A stretch of DNA of 18,278 nucleotides from Acidimicrobiia bacterium (GTDB lineage Bacteria; Actinomycetota; Acidimicrobiia; Spongiisociales; UBA5794). Made by a program: the position numbers and the translations under genes. This document shows positions 5,569 to 12,984 of the stretch, piece by piece (the first letter of the stretch is position 1; each line of letters opens with the position of its first letter). The DNA lies in the NCBI GenBank assembly GCA_029934555.1, contig JAOZMA010000011.1, positions 1-18,278 of the forward strand, in the 5' to 3' direction. The notes beneath the pieces are model-generated. The model did not search any database. It had not been told where the DNA came from and saw only the letters and a list, made by a program, of their open reading frames with translations.

Positions 5569-7371
5569 CTAGAAGGATTCCACCGCCAGATCCATGAGTC
5601 CGCCGTCTTCAGTCTGCGCAAGCTCGCGACGGAGGGTCGCCTGCGGCAGGACCGTCCTTGCGAAGTACCGCGCCGATGCGATCTTGCCTTCGTAGAAGGC
5701 CCGATCAGACTCACTCGCCCCCGGCAGCGCCTCAAGGGCGACGTCCGCGTGCCGGATCAGCAGCCACCCGATGACAACCTCGGCGAGGCTCTCGAGAAGT
5801 GGCGTCGTATGCAAGCCCGTCTTGTAGATCTCAGGCGGGTCCTGCATGGCAGCCATCGAGAAGCCGACGAGTGCCCCAACATGGTTCTGGACGTCCTCGA
5901 GCGCCTTGCCGAGGAGTTCGCGTTCGACGGCCATCTCCTCGGAACCATCCTTGATCGTCTCGAGAATGCTCTGGCCGAGCACCATGAGCGTCGCACCCTG
6001 GTCTCTGGCGATCTTCCTGAAGAAGAGGTCGAGACCCTGGATCGCGGTCGTGCCTTCGTAGATCGTGTCGATCTTGGCGTCACGGATGTACTGCTCGATC
6101 GGATAGTCGCGGGTGTAGCCCGAGCCTCCGAAGACCTGGAGCGACTGGGCGAGCAATTCGTAGGCTTTCTCCGACGAGTACCCCTTCACCATCGGGAGCA
6201 TCAGATCGTTGAGCTTGGCCCACTGCTCCTCCTCGGGATGCAGGTGCGCCATGTCGAGCAGCCACGCTGCATACATCGACAAGGCTCGCAACCCCTCTGC
6301 GTAGACCTTCTGGTTCATCAGCATCCGCCGTACGGCGGGATGGTGGATGATCGTCACCCGCGGGGCAGTCTTGTCCCGGACCTGTGTCAGGTCGGAAGAT
6401 TGGACGCGTTCCTGGGCATACTCGAGGGCATTCAGATATCCGGTCGACAGCGTCCCCGCCGCTTTGACCCCGATCGACATTCGTGCGTCCTCGATGACCA
6501 GGAACATCTGGCGAATACCGTCGTGCACGTCACCGACGAGGTAGCCAACCGCCGGCTTGTCGACACCGAAAGACAACTCAACGGTCGTTGACCCACGGAT
6601 CCCCATCTTGTCCTCGAGATTCGTCGTGACGACGCCGTTGCGCTCGCCGAGCGAGCCGTCTTCGTTGATGAGGTACTTGGGGACGATGAACATCGAGAGG
6701 CCCTTGGTCCCCGGTGCGGCACCTACTGGACGCGCGAGGACGACGTGGATGATGTTGTCGTAGTAGTCATTGTCGCCGGATGTGATAAACCGCTTCACGC
6801 CCTCGATGTGCCACATGTCCCCCTCGACGTGGATGGCCTTCGTGATACCGGCCCCGACGTCGGAGCCCGCATCGGCCTCGGTGAGCACCATCGAGGAGCC
6901 CCAGTTCTGCTCCACCATCGGGATAGCGAACTTCTCGATCTGCTCCGGGGTGCCGACTGCCTCGATGACCCGCGCCATCAGGCCACCGATGGGATAGAGC
7001 GAGATCGCACCGTTCGCACCGGCGAAGAACTCGGCGGCGGCCCAGCGCAGCGTCTCAGGGGCGCCGAAGCCTCCAAGGGCCTGCGAGACGCCGACGAGAT
7101 GCCATCCACCATCGTGGAGTGCATCGAGGCTCTTCTTGACGCCGTCGGGGAGTTCGATGTTGCCGTCGACCAGTTTGAGTTTCGTGCGATCGGCCTCTAC
7201 GAAGCTCTCGGCGAAATCCTCGGTCGCAAGACGATCGACCTCTCGCAACATGTCCATGGCCGTGTCATGGTCGATCTCTTCGAACGGCGCTTTGCCGAGA
7301 TACTCATCGACGCCGTATGCCTCGAACAGGTTGAACTGGATGTCCCGAAGGTTGCTCTTGTAGTGGCTCAT
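5569..7371 (-). CDS. fadE5: Long-form acyl-CoA dehydrogenase, FadE5-like
   Basis: This 600-residue flavoprotein closely resembles mycobacterial FadE5 from its first residues (MSHYKSNLRDIQFNLFEAYGV) onward. It carries the long-form architecture: N-terminal extension, acyl-CoA dehydrogenase core and extra C-terminal helical domain. FAD/substrate motifs include MVLTEADAGSDVG (161-173), WHIEGVKRFITSGD (187-200), the DKTAPRVTIIHHPAVRR region (333-349), QVFGGSGYTRDYPIEQYIRDAKI (412-434) and YEGTTAIQ (438-445). By analogy with FadE5 the catalytic base is Glu439. The family catalyses the first, alpha-beta dehydrogenation of beta-oxidation; FadE5 accepts a broad range of chain lengths. GGGGAG lies 6 nt before the ATG. 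It is divergent from a TetR gene across an operator, so it is probably repressed until acyl-CoA accumulates. Confidence 0.93.
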   Translation of the reverse strand: MSHYKSNLRDIQFNLFEAYGVDEYLGKAPFEEIDHDTAMDMLREVDRLATEDFAESFVEADRTKLKLVDGNIELPDGVKKSLDALHDGGWHLVGVSQALGGFGAPETLRWAAAEFFAGANGAISLYPIGGLMARVIEAVGTPEQIEKFAIPMVEQNWGSSMVLTEADAGSDVGAGITKAIHVEGDMWHIEGVKRFITSGDNDYYDNIIHVVLARPVGAAPGTKGLSMFIVPKYLINEDGSLGERNGVVTTNLEDKMGIRGSTTVELSFGVDKPAVGYLVGDVHDGIRQMFLVIEDARMSIGVKAAGTLSTGYLNALEYAQERVQSSDLTQVRDKTAPRVTIIHHPAVRRMLMNQKVYAEGLRALSMYAAWLLDMAHLHPEEEQWAKLNDLMLPMVKGYSSEKAYELLAQSLQVFGGSGYTRDYPIEQYIRDAKIDTIYEGTTAIQGLDLFFRKIARDQGATLMVLGQSILETIKDGSEEMAVERELLGKALEDVQNHVGALVGFSMAAMQDPPEIYKTGLHTTPLLESLAEVVIGWLLIRHADVALEALPGASESDRAFYEGKIASARYFARTVLPQATLRRELAQTEDGGLMDLAVESF

Positions 7372-7451
7372 TGATCACTCCCCGGCTGGTGTCACCATCG
7401 TGTTCCCGGCGGCGAACAGACCCGGGGGCGAACCACCGGTCGTCCGACTTT

Positions 7452-7486
7452 TTGAGTATACACTCCATTTTGGAGTGCTCACTCAA
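7452..7486. promoter_or_regulatory. Two-dyad operator between fadE5-like gene and TetR gene
   Basis: TTGAGTATACACTCCA (7452-7467) and TGGAGTGCTCACTCAA (7471-7486) form an inverted repeat with 13 of 16 positions paired around a 3-nt spacer. Each arm is itself a dyad: GAGT-N4-ACTC (7454-7465) and GAGTG-CT-CACTC (7473-7484). This nested symmetry suits two TetR dimers. The left arm contains TATACT on the minus strand, a likely -10 box for the fadE5-like gene. The right arm lies near the -35 region of the TetR gene. Bound regulator would shut both promoters. Confidence 0.75.
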
Positions 7487-7494
7487 GATCGAAG

Positions 7495-7515
7495 TATGAT
7501 CGGCTTCGAAGGAGG
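7495..7515 (+). promoter_or_regulatory. -10 box and Shine-Dalgarno of the TetR gene
   Basis: TATGAT at 7495-7500 is a good -10 hexamer. AAGGAGG at 7509-7515 is a near-perfect ribosome-binding site. It stands 6 nt before the ATG at 7522 but only 3 nt before the GTG at 7519, which decides for the ATG. The -35 would fall in the right arm of the operator, consistent with autorepression. Confidence 0.55.
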
Positions 7516-7521
7516 CCCGTG

Positions 7522-8076
7522 ATGGTCCGGTACCAGGTCGGCATCAGAACCGAGAGGAAGATCCTCGAAGCGACCCGCGAACTGCTGGCCGAGGGTGGTT
7601 TCGATGCCTCAACGCTCAAGGCGATCTGCGACAGGGCCGGTGTGCAGGCCGGTTCGTTCTACAACATCTTTCCTTCCAAGGAACAGGCCATCATGCAGGT
7701 CACCAAGGAGGCGATCCAGGCCGTCGATCCCGACCCCGAGGACTCCGGCACGGAGACACTCGACGACCTCGTGGACGCCTACATCCGTTTCGTCACCGAC
7801 CAGTCCGATCTTGCCCGCGTCTACCTACAGATCGCCGTCTCGAGCAGCAGCGACGACTCGGTCGCACGACGGTTTCTCCGGCACCACGTTCGACGCGTCG
7901 AACGGTTCGCCGACGCTCTGGTGCGCGAGGTCGATGTCACCACACCGGAAGATGCAACGGCGAAGGCCGAGGTGCTCCTTGGTGCTCTTGATGGTCTGGC
8001 ATTTCGATGGGTGCTCGACCGGTCGTTCGACTTCGCAAGGCACGCGAGGTTCGCCGTCGCTCAGTGCCGCCGTTAG
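7522..8076 (+). CDS. TetR family transcriptional regulator
   Basis: The 184-residue protein has a TetR N-terminal helix-turn-helix: TERKILEATRELLAEGGFDASTLKAICDRAGVQAGSFYNIFPSKEQAI, about residues 9-56. This contains the classic recognition pattern AGVxxGSFYxxFxSKE. The C-terminal ligand/dimerisation domain is all-helical and divergent, so the ligand cannot be read directly. The start is ATG 7522, not the GTG one codon upstream, because of AAGGAGG spacing. It is divergently transcribed from the fadE5-like gene across a two-dyad operator, which suggests it senses acyl-CoA or a related lipid and represses that gene and itself. An LLM oxidoreductase follows after 63 bp and may belong to the same unit. 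Confidence 0.92.
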   Translation: MVRYQVGIRTERKILEATRELLAEGGFDASTLKAICDRAGVQAGSFYNIFPSKEQAIMQVTKEAIQAVDPDPEDSGTETLDDLVDAYIRFVTDQSDLARVYLQIAVSSSSDDSVARRFLRHHVRRVERFADALVREVDVTTPEDATAKAEVLLGALDGLAFRWVLDRSFDFARHARFAVAQCRR

Positions 8077-8139
8077 CGCTCCGTCTCCAGTGCGGGTGTT
8101 CGTACCATGACGACCAGACTCGACAATCCGGAGGACCAG

Positions 8140-9057
8140 ATGGAATTCGCCCTTCAGACCAGCGGCCTCTACGAGGACGTTCTCGAAGCGGCCCTCTTCT
8201 CTGAAGAGCGAGGGTTGCCTGCCATCGCGCTCCCCGATCACTATCTCATGTCCCTCGACGAGGAGGCGGCCAAGACAACGCCTGCCTCCGACGCCCTCAT
8301 CCAACTTGCCGGCCTGGCACGGGACACGACCGACATCGAACTCGTCGTCCTGGTCTCTCCCATCACCTTCAGACATCCAGCCGTTCTCGTAAAGACCGCC
8401 ATCACGATCGACCGGATGTCCGGGGGACGTTTCACGTTGGGGATCGGAACAGGTTGGATGGACCGCGAGCACGAAGTGTTCGGATTCGACTACCCACCGA
8501 TGCCGGAGCGATTCGACAGGCTGGAGGAGGCGCTCGCCTACGTGAGTGCTGCACTCTCCGACGAACCCACCGGATTCTCTGGAGAGCATTTCACTCTCGA
8601 GGCGTTCCCGATCTCGCCCCGTTCAACCGGGACGGTCAAGCTCCTCGTCGGGGGAACCGGAGCCTCGAAGACACCCAGACTGGCTGGGCTCTACGCCGAC
8701 GAGTTCAACGTCTTCCTGGGAGAAGACCTGCCGGGTCGAATCGACCACGCCAGGGAGACCGCGGAAGCGGCAGGACGCGACCCGAACGCCCTCATGTTGT
8801 CGAGTGCAGGGCCGATCATCGGCGCTGCTTCGCAGACGGAGCTGGATACCAAACTCGATGGCCTCGCAGCGGATGCGGGATCAAGCAGGGACGACCTTGT
8901 CGAACAACTCGAGAAGCGTGGGACACCGGTCGGCACCTATGGTCAACTTCGAGAGCAGTTCACAAGACTTGAGGATCTCGGTATCACCCGGTTCTACATC
9001 CAGGGCATTCGCGACAACGACTATCGAAGCGAGCTCCTCGACGCCCTCAGGAGTTGA
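8140..9057 (+). CDS. LLM class (luciferase-like) oxidoreductase, probably F420-dependent
   Basis: The 305-residue protein has the bacterial luciferase-like TIM-barrel pattern: MEFALQTSG at the start, ERGLPAIALPDHYL (about 23-36), LVVLVSPITFRHPAVLVKTAITIDRMSGGRFTLGIGTGW (about 68-106) and ERFDRLEEAL. In actinobacteria this subgroup usually uses coenzyme F420, and the HPAxLxKxAxxIDxxSxGRxxLGIGxGW block fits it. The electron acceptor cannot be told. The start at 8140 was chosen over the in-frame ATG at 8107 because GGAGG (8130-8134) is 5 nt upstream and family members begin with the MEFALQ strand. It follows the TetR gene and precedes an alpha/beta hydrolase on the same strand. Confidence 0.88.
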   Translation: MEFALQTSGLYEDVLEAALFSEERGLPAIALPDHYLMSLDEEAAKTTPASDALIQLAGLARDTTDIELVVLVSPITFRHPAVLVKTAITIDRMSGGRFTLGIGTGWMDREHEVFGFDYPPMPERFDRLEEALAYVSAALSDEPTGFSGEHFTLEAFPISPRSTGTVKLLVGGTGASKTPRLAGLYADEFNVFLGEDLPGRIDHARETAEAAGRDPNALMLSSAGPIIGAASQTELDTKLDGLAADAGSSRDDLVEQLEKRGTPVGTYGQLREQFTRLEDLGITRFYIQGIRDNDYRSELLDALRS

Positions 9058-9063
9058 TTCAAC

Positions 9064-9076
9064 TACCGTTAGGCCT
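9064..9076 (+). promoter_or_regulatory. Possible leaderless -10 element before the alpha/beta hydrolase
   Basis: TACCGT (9064-9069) is followed by 7 nt and then the GTG at 9077. The only purine stretch upstream is a weak TTAGG. The pattern supports the GTG start as leaderless, but the 19-bp gap after the LLM gene also permits simple read-through. Confidence 0.3.
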
Positions 9077-9940
9077 GTGAACGACACGATGCTCAACATC
9101 GGGGGGCCGGTCCGGATCACGGACTACGGCGGAGAGGGCTCGCTCCTTCTCCTCGTCCATGGTCTCGGCGGTTCGACCGAGAACTGGAACGTCGTCGGCC
9201 CGGACCTCTCCGCATCCGGCCACGCTGTGGCCCTCGACCTCATCGGATTCGGCGACTCCGAACCCGGGGATCGGCGACCAAGCGTGGAAGACAATGCAAG
9301 GCTCCTCGCTGAAGTGATCCAACTGCTCGGCTACGAGAGAGCCACGTTGATCGGCAACTCCATGGGCGGCCTCATCTCCCTCATCACGGCCGCCGAGCAT
9401 GCCGACCGTGTCGAACGGATCGTGCTCGTCAACCCCGCCCTACCCGTGAGCCGTAGGCATCCGCCGGACTTCGAGGTTCTGACCAAACTCCTCGGCCCGC
9501 TGGTCCCCGGCATCGGCGTTCCGGCGTTCAAGGCCTATCGGGCATCTCATTCGCCGGAAGAAGAGACCACAGAGACGTTGCGGATGATCACCGCCGATCC
9601 ATCGACGGTGTCGGATTTCGCCAAGCGAAGTCTCACCGAAGCCAACCGGCGCAGACGCGGGCGGGATTGGGTGATTCCGGCGTTTCTCGAAGCCGACCGG
9701 TCCATCGCTCGCTACGTGCTGCGCCCCCGCCGCTACCGCAAGCTGATCCACCGGATCGGCGCCCCGACACTGCTCATCCACGGAGCGGAGGACCGACTCG
9801 TGTCGGTCGACTCCGCCAGGTGGGCTGCATCTGAACGACCCTGCTGGCAGTACGTGGAGATGGCGAACGTCGGTCACGTCCCGATGATCGAAGCAACCGA
9901 TCTCTTCGTCTCCACCGTCAGCGAGTGGCTCGCCGAGTAG
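9077..9940 (+). CDS. Alpha/beta hydrolase fold protein
   Basis: The 287-residue protein carries the full alpha/beta hydrolase signature: the oxyanion motif HGLGGS (28-33), DLIGFGDSE (54-62), the nucleophile elbow GNSMGG with Ser95, an acid in HGAEDRLVS, and the catalytic His in GHVPMIE near the C-terminus. A lid of about 90 residues separates the elbow from the acid. Substrate is unknown; esters, lactones or thioesters are all possible. The frame is open well upstream into the LLM gene, but the sequence matches the family only from here. Start is GTG 9077 or the in-frame ATG at 9089. It is the last gene of the TetR-LLM-hydrolase run. Its stop is 3 bp from that of the convergent lipoprotein rhodanese. 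Confidence 0.9.
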   Translation: MNDTMLNIGGPVRITDYGGEGSLLLLVHGLGGSTENWNVVGPDLSASGHAVALDLIGFGDSEPGDRRPSVEDNARLLAEVIQLLGYERATLIGNSMGGLISLITAAEHADRVERIVLVNPALPVSRRHPPDFEVLTKLLGPLVPGIGVPAFKAYRASHSPEEETTETLRMITADPSTVSDFAKRSLTEANRRRRGRDWVIPAFLEADRSIARYVLRPRRYRKLIHRIGAPTLLIHGAEDRLVSVDSARWAASERPCWQYVEMANVGHVPMIEATDLFVSTVSEWLAE

Positions 9941-9943
9941 CGG

Positions 9944-10357
9944 TCAGTTCACGACCGGGTAGCCCTGCTCGTACCAGTTGACGATCCCGCCGTCGATCTC
10001 GTAGACCTCGGTGAATCCCAGGCTCTTCATCGTCTTGACGGCATCGGATGATCGATTCCCGGTTCGGCAATACATGACGTACGGCACGTCCTTGTCGAGC
10101 GTGTCGAGTTGGTCGGCGAAGTCGTCGGCGTAGAAGTCGACCATGATCGCGTCGGCGAGACGGGCTTCGTTGAACTCTTCGGGAGTGCGGATGTCGAGAA
10201 CGACGAGACCCGCCGGATCATCTGCGATCACCTGAGCGGCATCAGCAGGAGAGACCAACTCGATGCTCTGTGTGGTCGTGTCCGAAGAGCATGCAGTCAC
10301 AAGAATCGACAGCGCGAGTATCAGTAGGAGCAGGCTTCGGATCAGTCGTGGTTTCAT
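9944..10357 (-). CDS. Lipoprotein rhodanese (sulfurtransferase)
   Basis: The 137-residue product begins with a lipoprotein signal peptide: Lys/Arg start, hydrophobic run LLLLILALSILV, and lipobox LVTAC with Cys23 as the lipidation site. One rhodanese domain follows. LDIRTPEEF (54-62) is the CH2A-type motif, and the active loop CRTGNRS (97-103) puts the persulfide-forming residue at Cys97. GGIVNWYEQGYPV closes the domain. It should act on the outer face of the membrane, relaying sulfane sulfur from thiosulfate or persulfides. A longer open frame reaches 10618 but overlaps the next rhodanese. AAGGAG lies 10 nt before the chosen ATG. It is the third gene of the CsoR/CstR-like-rhodanese-rhodanese run, 40 bp after its neighbour. 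Confidence 0.9.
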   Translation of the reverse strand: MKPRLIRSLLLLILALSILVTACSSDTTTQSIELVSPADAAQVIADDPAGLVVLDIRTPEEFNEARLADAIMVDFYADDFADQLDTLDKDVPYVMYCRTGNRSSDAVKTMKSLGFTEVYEIDGGIVNWYEQGYPVVN

Positions 10358-10397
10358 CGTGGAGTGTCTCCTTCTTGTTCGCCGGAGTGCCGACGTG

Positions 10398-10715
10398 TCA
10401 TGCCATTCCGAGATCAACGAGCCCGCCGGTGAGGTTGGCCACAACCCCGAAACCGCGTCGGACCAGGTATTCCGCTGCCACTCCCGACCGATTCCCGGAT
10501 CGACACACGAGCAGGATCGCACGGTCGCCGTCGAGTTCGTCAAGCTTGTCCGGCAGCGACCCGAGCTTGATGAGAACGGAGCCCGGGAGTGTTCCCATCG
10601 CCCACTCGAAGGGTTCACGCACGTCGATGATCACGGCGTTGTGTTCCTCGCTCCAGACCCGCCAATCGCGAGCAGGAACGAGGCGTACGGCCGGAATCGG
10701 TCTCTCACCGCTCAC
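10398..10715 (-). CDS. Small cytoplasmic rhodanese domain protein
   Basis: This is a 105-residue single rhodanese domain without a signal peptide. IIDVREPFEW (29-38) and the active loop CRSGNRS (71-77, Cys71) are intact. GVVANLTGGLVDLG is a shortened C-terminal part, whereas family members usually have GGxxxWxxxGxP; the tail here stops early at GLVDLGMA. It probably accepts or passes persulfide sulfur in the cytoplasm. The GTG start overlaps the stop of the upstream repressor gene in GTGA, tying the two translationally. The pairing of repressor and sulfurtransferase points to sulfane-sulfur stress rather than metal resistance. Confidence 0.88.
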   Translation of the reverse strand: MSGERPIPAVRLVPARDWRVWSEEHNAVIIDVREPFEWAMGTLPGSVLIKLGSLPDKLDELDGDRAILLVCRSGNRSGVAAEYLVRRGFGVVANLTGGLVDLGMA

Positions 10716-10981
10716 GTGAGTTGGATGAACAGCTTCTCGAGCCGCATCGGGTCGTAGCCCTCAAGCGCTGCCCGTTCCGGGTCGGCTGCGCACATGGCCA
10801 TCGTTGCGGCGAAGTACTTGTAGCCGGCGTGCTCGAGTGCCCGCATAGAAGCGGAGAACTGGGTGATAACGTCGGAGCAATCCCGATCTTCTTCGAGCAT
10901 GCCCTGGATCCCACGGATCTGCCCCTCGACGCGGCGCAGCCTCGTCAGGATGTCGTGGACCTCTGTCTCTCCCATCTGCAT
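10712..10981 (-). CDS. CsoR-family repressor, CstR-like persulfide sensor
   Basis: This is an 89-residue all-helical DUF156/CsoR-family protein with RLRRVEGQIRGIQGML (14-29), DRDCSDVITQFSAS (32-45) and AMCAADPE (62-69). Copper-sensing CsoR proteins bind metal through Cys-x24-His-x3-Cys. Here Cys35 and Cys64 are present with the exact 29-residue spacing, but the His position is Thr60. Staphylococcus CstR, a persulfide sensor, likewise keeps only the two cysteines. That, and the two rhodanese genes behind it, favour sulfane-sulfur sensing. I chose the ATG at 10981 rather than 11002, which lies in the middle of the operator; TATCCT stands 6 nt upstream, so the mRNA is probably leaderless. The ATG at 10975 remains possible. 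Confidence 0.85.
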   Translation of the reverse strand: MQMGETEVHDILTRLRRVEGQIRGIQGMLEEDRDCSDVITQFSASMRALEHAGYKYFAATMAMCAADPERAALEGYDPMRLEKLFIQLT

Positions 10982-10993
10982 ACGGCGAGGATA
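10982..10993 (-). promoter_or_regulatory. Leaderless -10 element of the CstR-like operon
   Basis: On the minus strand TATCCT (10993-10988) is followed by 6 nt and the ATG at 10981. There is no Shine-Dalgarno sequence. The hexamer overlaps the end of the C-tract/G-tract operator, so repressor binding would block polymerase directly. Confidence 0.5.
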
Positions 10994-11010
10994 TACCCCC
11001 ATGGGGTATA
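10992..11010. promoter_or_regulatory. CsoR/CstR-type operator
   Basis: TATACCCC (10992-10999) and GGGGTATA (11003-11010) form a perfect 8-bp inverted repeat around CAT. The AT-ends/C-tract/G-tract layout is the typical operator of CsoR-family repressors, including CstR. It covers the promoter of the adjacent repressor gene, implying autoregulation. The dnaK start lies 129 bp away on the other side. Confidence 0.85.
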
Positions 11011-11047
11011 CGGATGAGCAAGGGTCGATGTTCCCAAGAAATCCGGA

Positions 11048-11092
11048 ATTGATATAACCCGACTCAGGTTATGCTATCCGTAACGACTCAAA
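11048..11092 (+). promoter_or_regulatory. dnaK promoter region with degenerate HspR (HAIR-like) operator
   Basis: The HspR operator consensus is CTTGAGT-N7-ACTCAAG. At 11048-11068 there is ATTGATA-N7-ACTCAGG, matching 10 of 14 positions. A second right half, ACTCAAA, is at 11086-11092, and CGACTCA is repeated at 11060 and 11084. A separate dyad, ATAACC-N7-GGTTAT, spans 11054-11072. TTGATA (11049-11054) is a fair -35 box; the -10 is ambiguous (TATGCT at 11070 or TATCCG at 11075). The presence of hspR as the last gene of the operon supports HspR control. Confidence 0.5.
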
Positions 11093-11139
11093 GGTAGCTT
11101 GCGCCATCGCGGGCACAACGACACGAAGGAGCACCCCAC

Positions 11140-12984
11140 ATGGGACGCGCCGTAGGTATCGACCTCGGAACCACCAACTCTGTCATCTCGACACTCGAGG
11201 GCGGAGAACCAAAGATCATCACGAACGCAGAAGGCCACCGCACGACCCCCTCGGTCGTCGCGTTTGCCAAGAACGGCGAGGTCCTCGTCGGCGACCAGGC
11301 GAAGCGCCAGGCGATCACGAACCCCGACCGCACTGTCCGGTCGGTCAAGCGACACATGGGCACCGATTGGAGCATGGAGGTTGACGGCAAGGACTACACC
11401 TCGCAGGAGATCGCAGCCCGCATCCTCATGAAACTCAAGCGGGATGCCGAAGCCTTCCTCGGCGAACCGGTCACCGAAGCCGTGATCACCGTCCCCGCCT
11501 ACTTCGGCGACGCCCAGCGTCAAGCCACCAAGGAAGCCGGACAGATCGCGGACCTCGAAGTACTCCGCATCATCAACGAGCCGACGGCAGCTGCGCTGGC
11601 GTACGGGCTCGACAAGAGCGATGACGACCACCTCATCCTCGTCTTCGACCTCGGAGGCGGAACGTTCGACGTGTCCGTCCTCGAGATCGGCGAAGGGGTC
11701 TTCGAAGTCAAGTCGACGCACGGTGACACGAAACTCGGCGGCGACGACTGGGATGACAAGGTCATCAACTGGCTCGTAGAAGGGTTCCAGAGCGAGAACG
11801 GCGTCGACCTGTCGAACGACGCGATGGCCATGACGCGCCTCAAGGAGGCTGCCGAGAAGGCCAAGATCGAGCTGTCATCCGTCATGGAGACCGAGATCAA
11901 CCTCCCGTTCATCACAGCGACGAACGAGGGGCCGATCCACCTCCTCCGCAAGCTCACGCGATCCGAGTTCGAGCAGATGACCGATGACCTCGTCCAGCGG
12001 ACACGGATGCCGTTCGAAGAGGCTCTCAAGGACGCGGGCGTAACGATGGACGACATCGACGACGTGATCCTCGTCGGCGGTTCGACCCGGATGCCTGCTG
12101 TCCAGACGCTCGTCAAGGAGCTCGCGGGTAAGGAGCCGAACAAGGGCGTGAATCCCGACGAGGTCGTCGCTGACGGCGCTGTACTCCAGGCCGGCGTGCT
12201 CACGGGTGACGTGAAGGGAATTCTTCTCCTCGACGTCACGCCGCTGACGCTCGGTGTCGAAACCGAGGGCGGTGCTGCGACGAAGATGATCGAGCGCAAT
12301 ACGACCATCCCGACCCGCCGTTCCGAGATCTTCACGACGGCGGCCGACAGCCAGCCCGAGGTCGAGATCCACGTCCTGCAGGGCGAGCGCGCGATGGCTT
12401 CTGACAACAAGAGCCTCGGACGCTTCAAGCTGCCGGGCATCGCTCCGGCGCCACGTGGTGTCCCCCAGATCGAGGTGACGTTCGACATCGATGCCAACGG
12501 CATCGTCTCGGTGTCGGCCAAGGATCTTGGTACCGGCCAGACCCAGCAGGTGACCATCACCGGCGGCACGGCCCTTTCCGACGACGACATCGATCAGATG
12601 GTCAAGGATGCGGAAACGCACGCCAAGGACGACGCAGATCGCAAGGAAGCGGTGGAAGCCCGCAACCAGGCGGACCACACGGTGTACCAGATCGAGAAGC
12701 AACTCGCCGAGCACGGCGACAAGCTGACCGATGATGAGCGGAAGCCGCTCGACGACAAGGTCGCCGAGATCCGCGCCCTGCTCGAGATCGATAGCACCGA
12801 CCCGGAGACGCTGAAGAACGCCGCCAACGACCTGATGACCTCCTCGCAGATCCTCGGTGAGAAGATCTACGCAGCGTCCGCAGCCGAAAGCGCCGCCGCG
12901 GAGGCGGGCGATGCAAGCGATGCACCGTCCGATGACGACGAGGTCGTCGAAGCCGAGGTGGTGGAGGACGATGACGAGTCCTGA
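11140..12984 (+). CDS. dnaK: Molecular chaperone DnaK (Hsp70)
   Basis: The 614-residue Hsp70 has all hallmark motifs: GIDLGTTNS (6-14), the NEPTAAALAYG segment (146-156), VFDLGGGTFDVSVL (168-181), VGGSTRMPAV (312-321), and the interdomain linker ILLLDVTPL (361-369). A beta-sandwich substrate domain, a helical lid and an acidic tail ending EVVEDDDES follow. It refolds or holds client proteins in an ATP cycle driven by DnaJ and GrpE. AAGGAG (11126-11131) lies 8 nt before the ATG. In Streptomyces, DnaK is a corepressor for HspR, and the same feedback is plausible here because hspR closes this operon. grpE begins within the last codons. Confidence 0.98.
   Translation: MGRAVGIDLGTTNSVISTLEGGEPKIITNAEGHRTTPSVVAFAKNGEVLVGDQAKRQAITNPDRTVRSVKRHMGTDWSMEVDGKDYTSQEIAARILMKLKRDAEAFLGEPVTEAVITVPAYFGDAQRQATKEAGQIADLEVLRIINEPTAAALAYGLDKSDDDHLILVFDLGGGTFDVSVLEIGEGVFEVKSTHGDTKLGGDDWDDKVINWLVEGFQSENGVDLSNDAMAMTRLKEAAEKAKIELSSVMETEINLPFITATNEGPIHLLRKLTRSEFEQMTDDLVQRTRMPFEEALKDAGVTMDDIDDVILVGGSTRMPAVQTLVKELAGKEPNKGVNPDEVVADGAVLQAGVLTGDVKGILLLDVTPLTLGVETEGGAATKMIERNTTIPTRRSEIFTTAADSQPEVEIHVLQGERAMASDNKSLGRFKLPGIAPAPRGVPQIEVTFDIDANGIVSVSAKDLGTGQTQQVTITGGTALSDDDIDQMVKDAETHAKDDADRKEAVEARNQADHTVYQIEKQLAEHGDKLTDDERKPLDDKVAEIRALLEIDSTDPETLKNAANDLMTSSQILGEKIYAASAAESAAAEAGDASDAPSDDDEVVEAEVVEDDDES

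Noticed and set aside
5470..6591. A 373-codon plus-strand open frame opposite the fadE5-like gene
   Set aside because: It lies antisense to strongly conserved FadE5 sequence, and its Arg/His-rich translation resembles no family. Treated as a shadow frame.
7825..8589. A 254-codon minus-strand frame across the TetR and LLM genes
   Set aside because: It spans two well-supported genes on the other strand and has no recognizable motif.
8546..9076. Upstream extension of the alpha/beta hydrolase into the LLM gene
   Set aside because: The extra sequence is Arg/Ser-rich out-of-frame LLM coding DNA. Family similarity begins only after 9077.
10712..10981. Copper-sensing CsoR
   Set aside because: The His ligand position is Thr60 and no copper ATPase or metallochaperone gene is near; the neighbours are rhodaneses.
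11054..11072. ATAACC-N7-GGTTAT as the main HspR site
   Set aside because: The dyad has HAIR-like spacing, but its arms do not match CTTGAGT/ACTCAAG. The overlapping ATTGATA-N7-ACTCAGG matches better, so the dyad is only noted.
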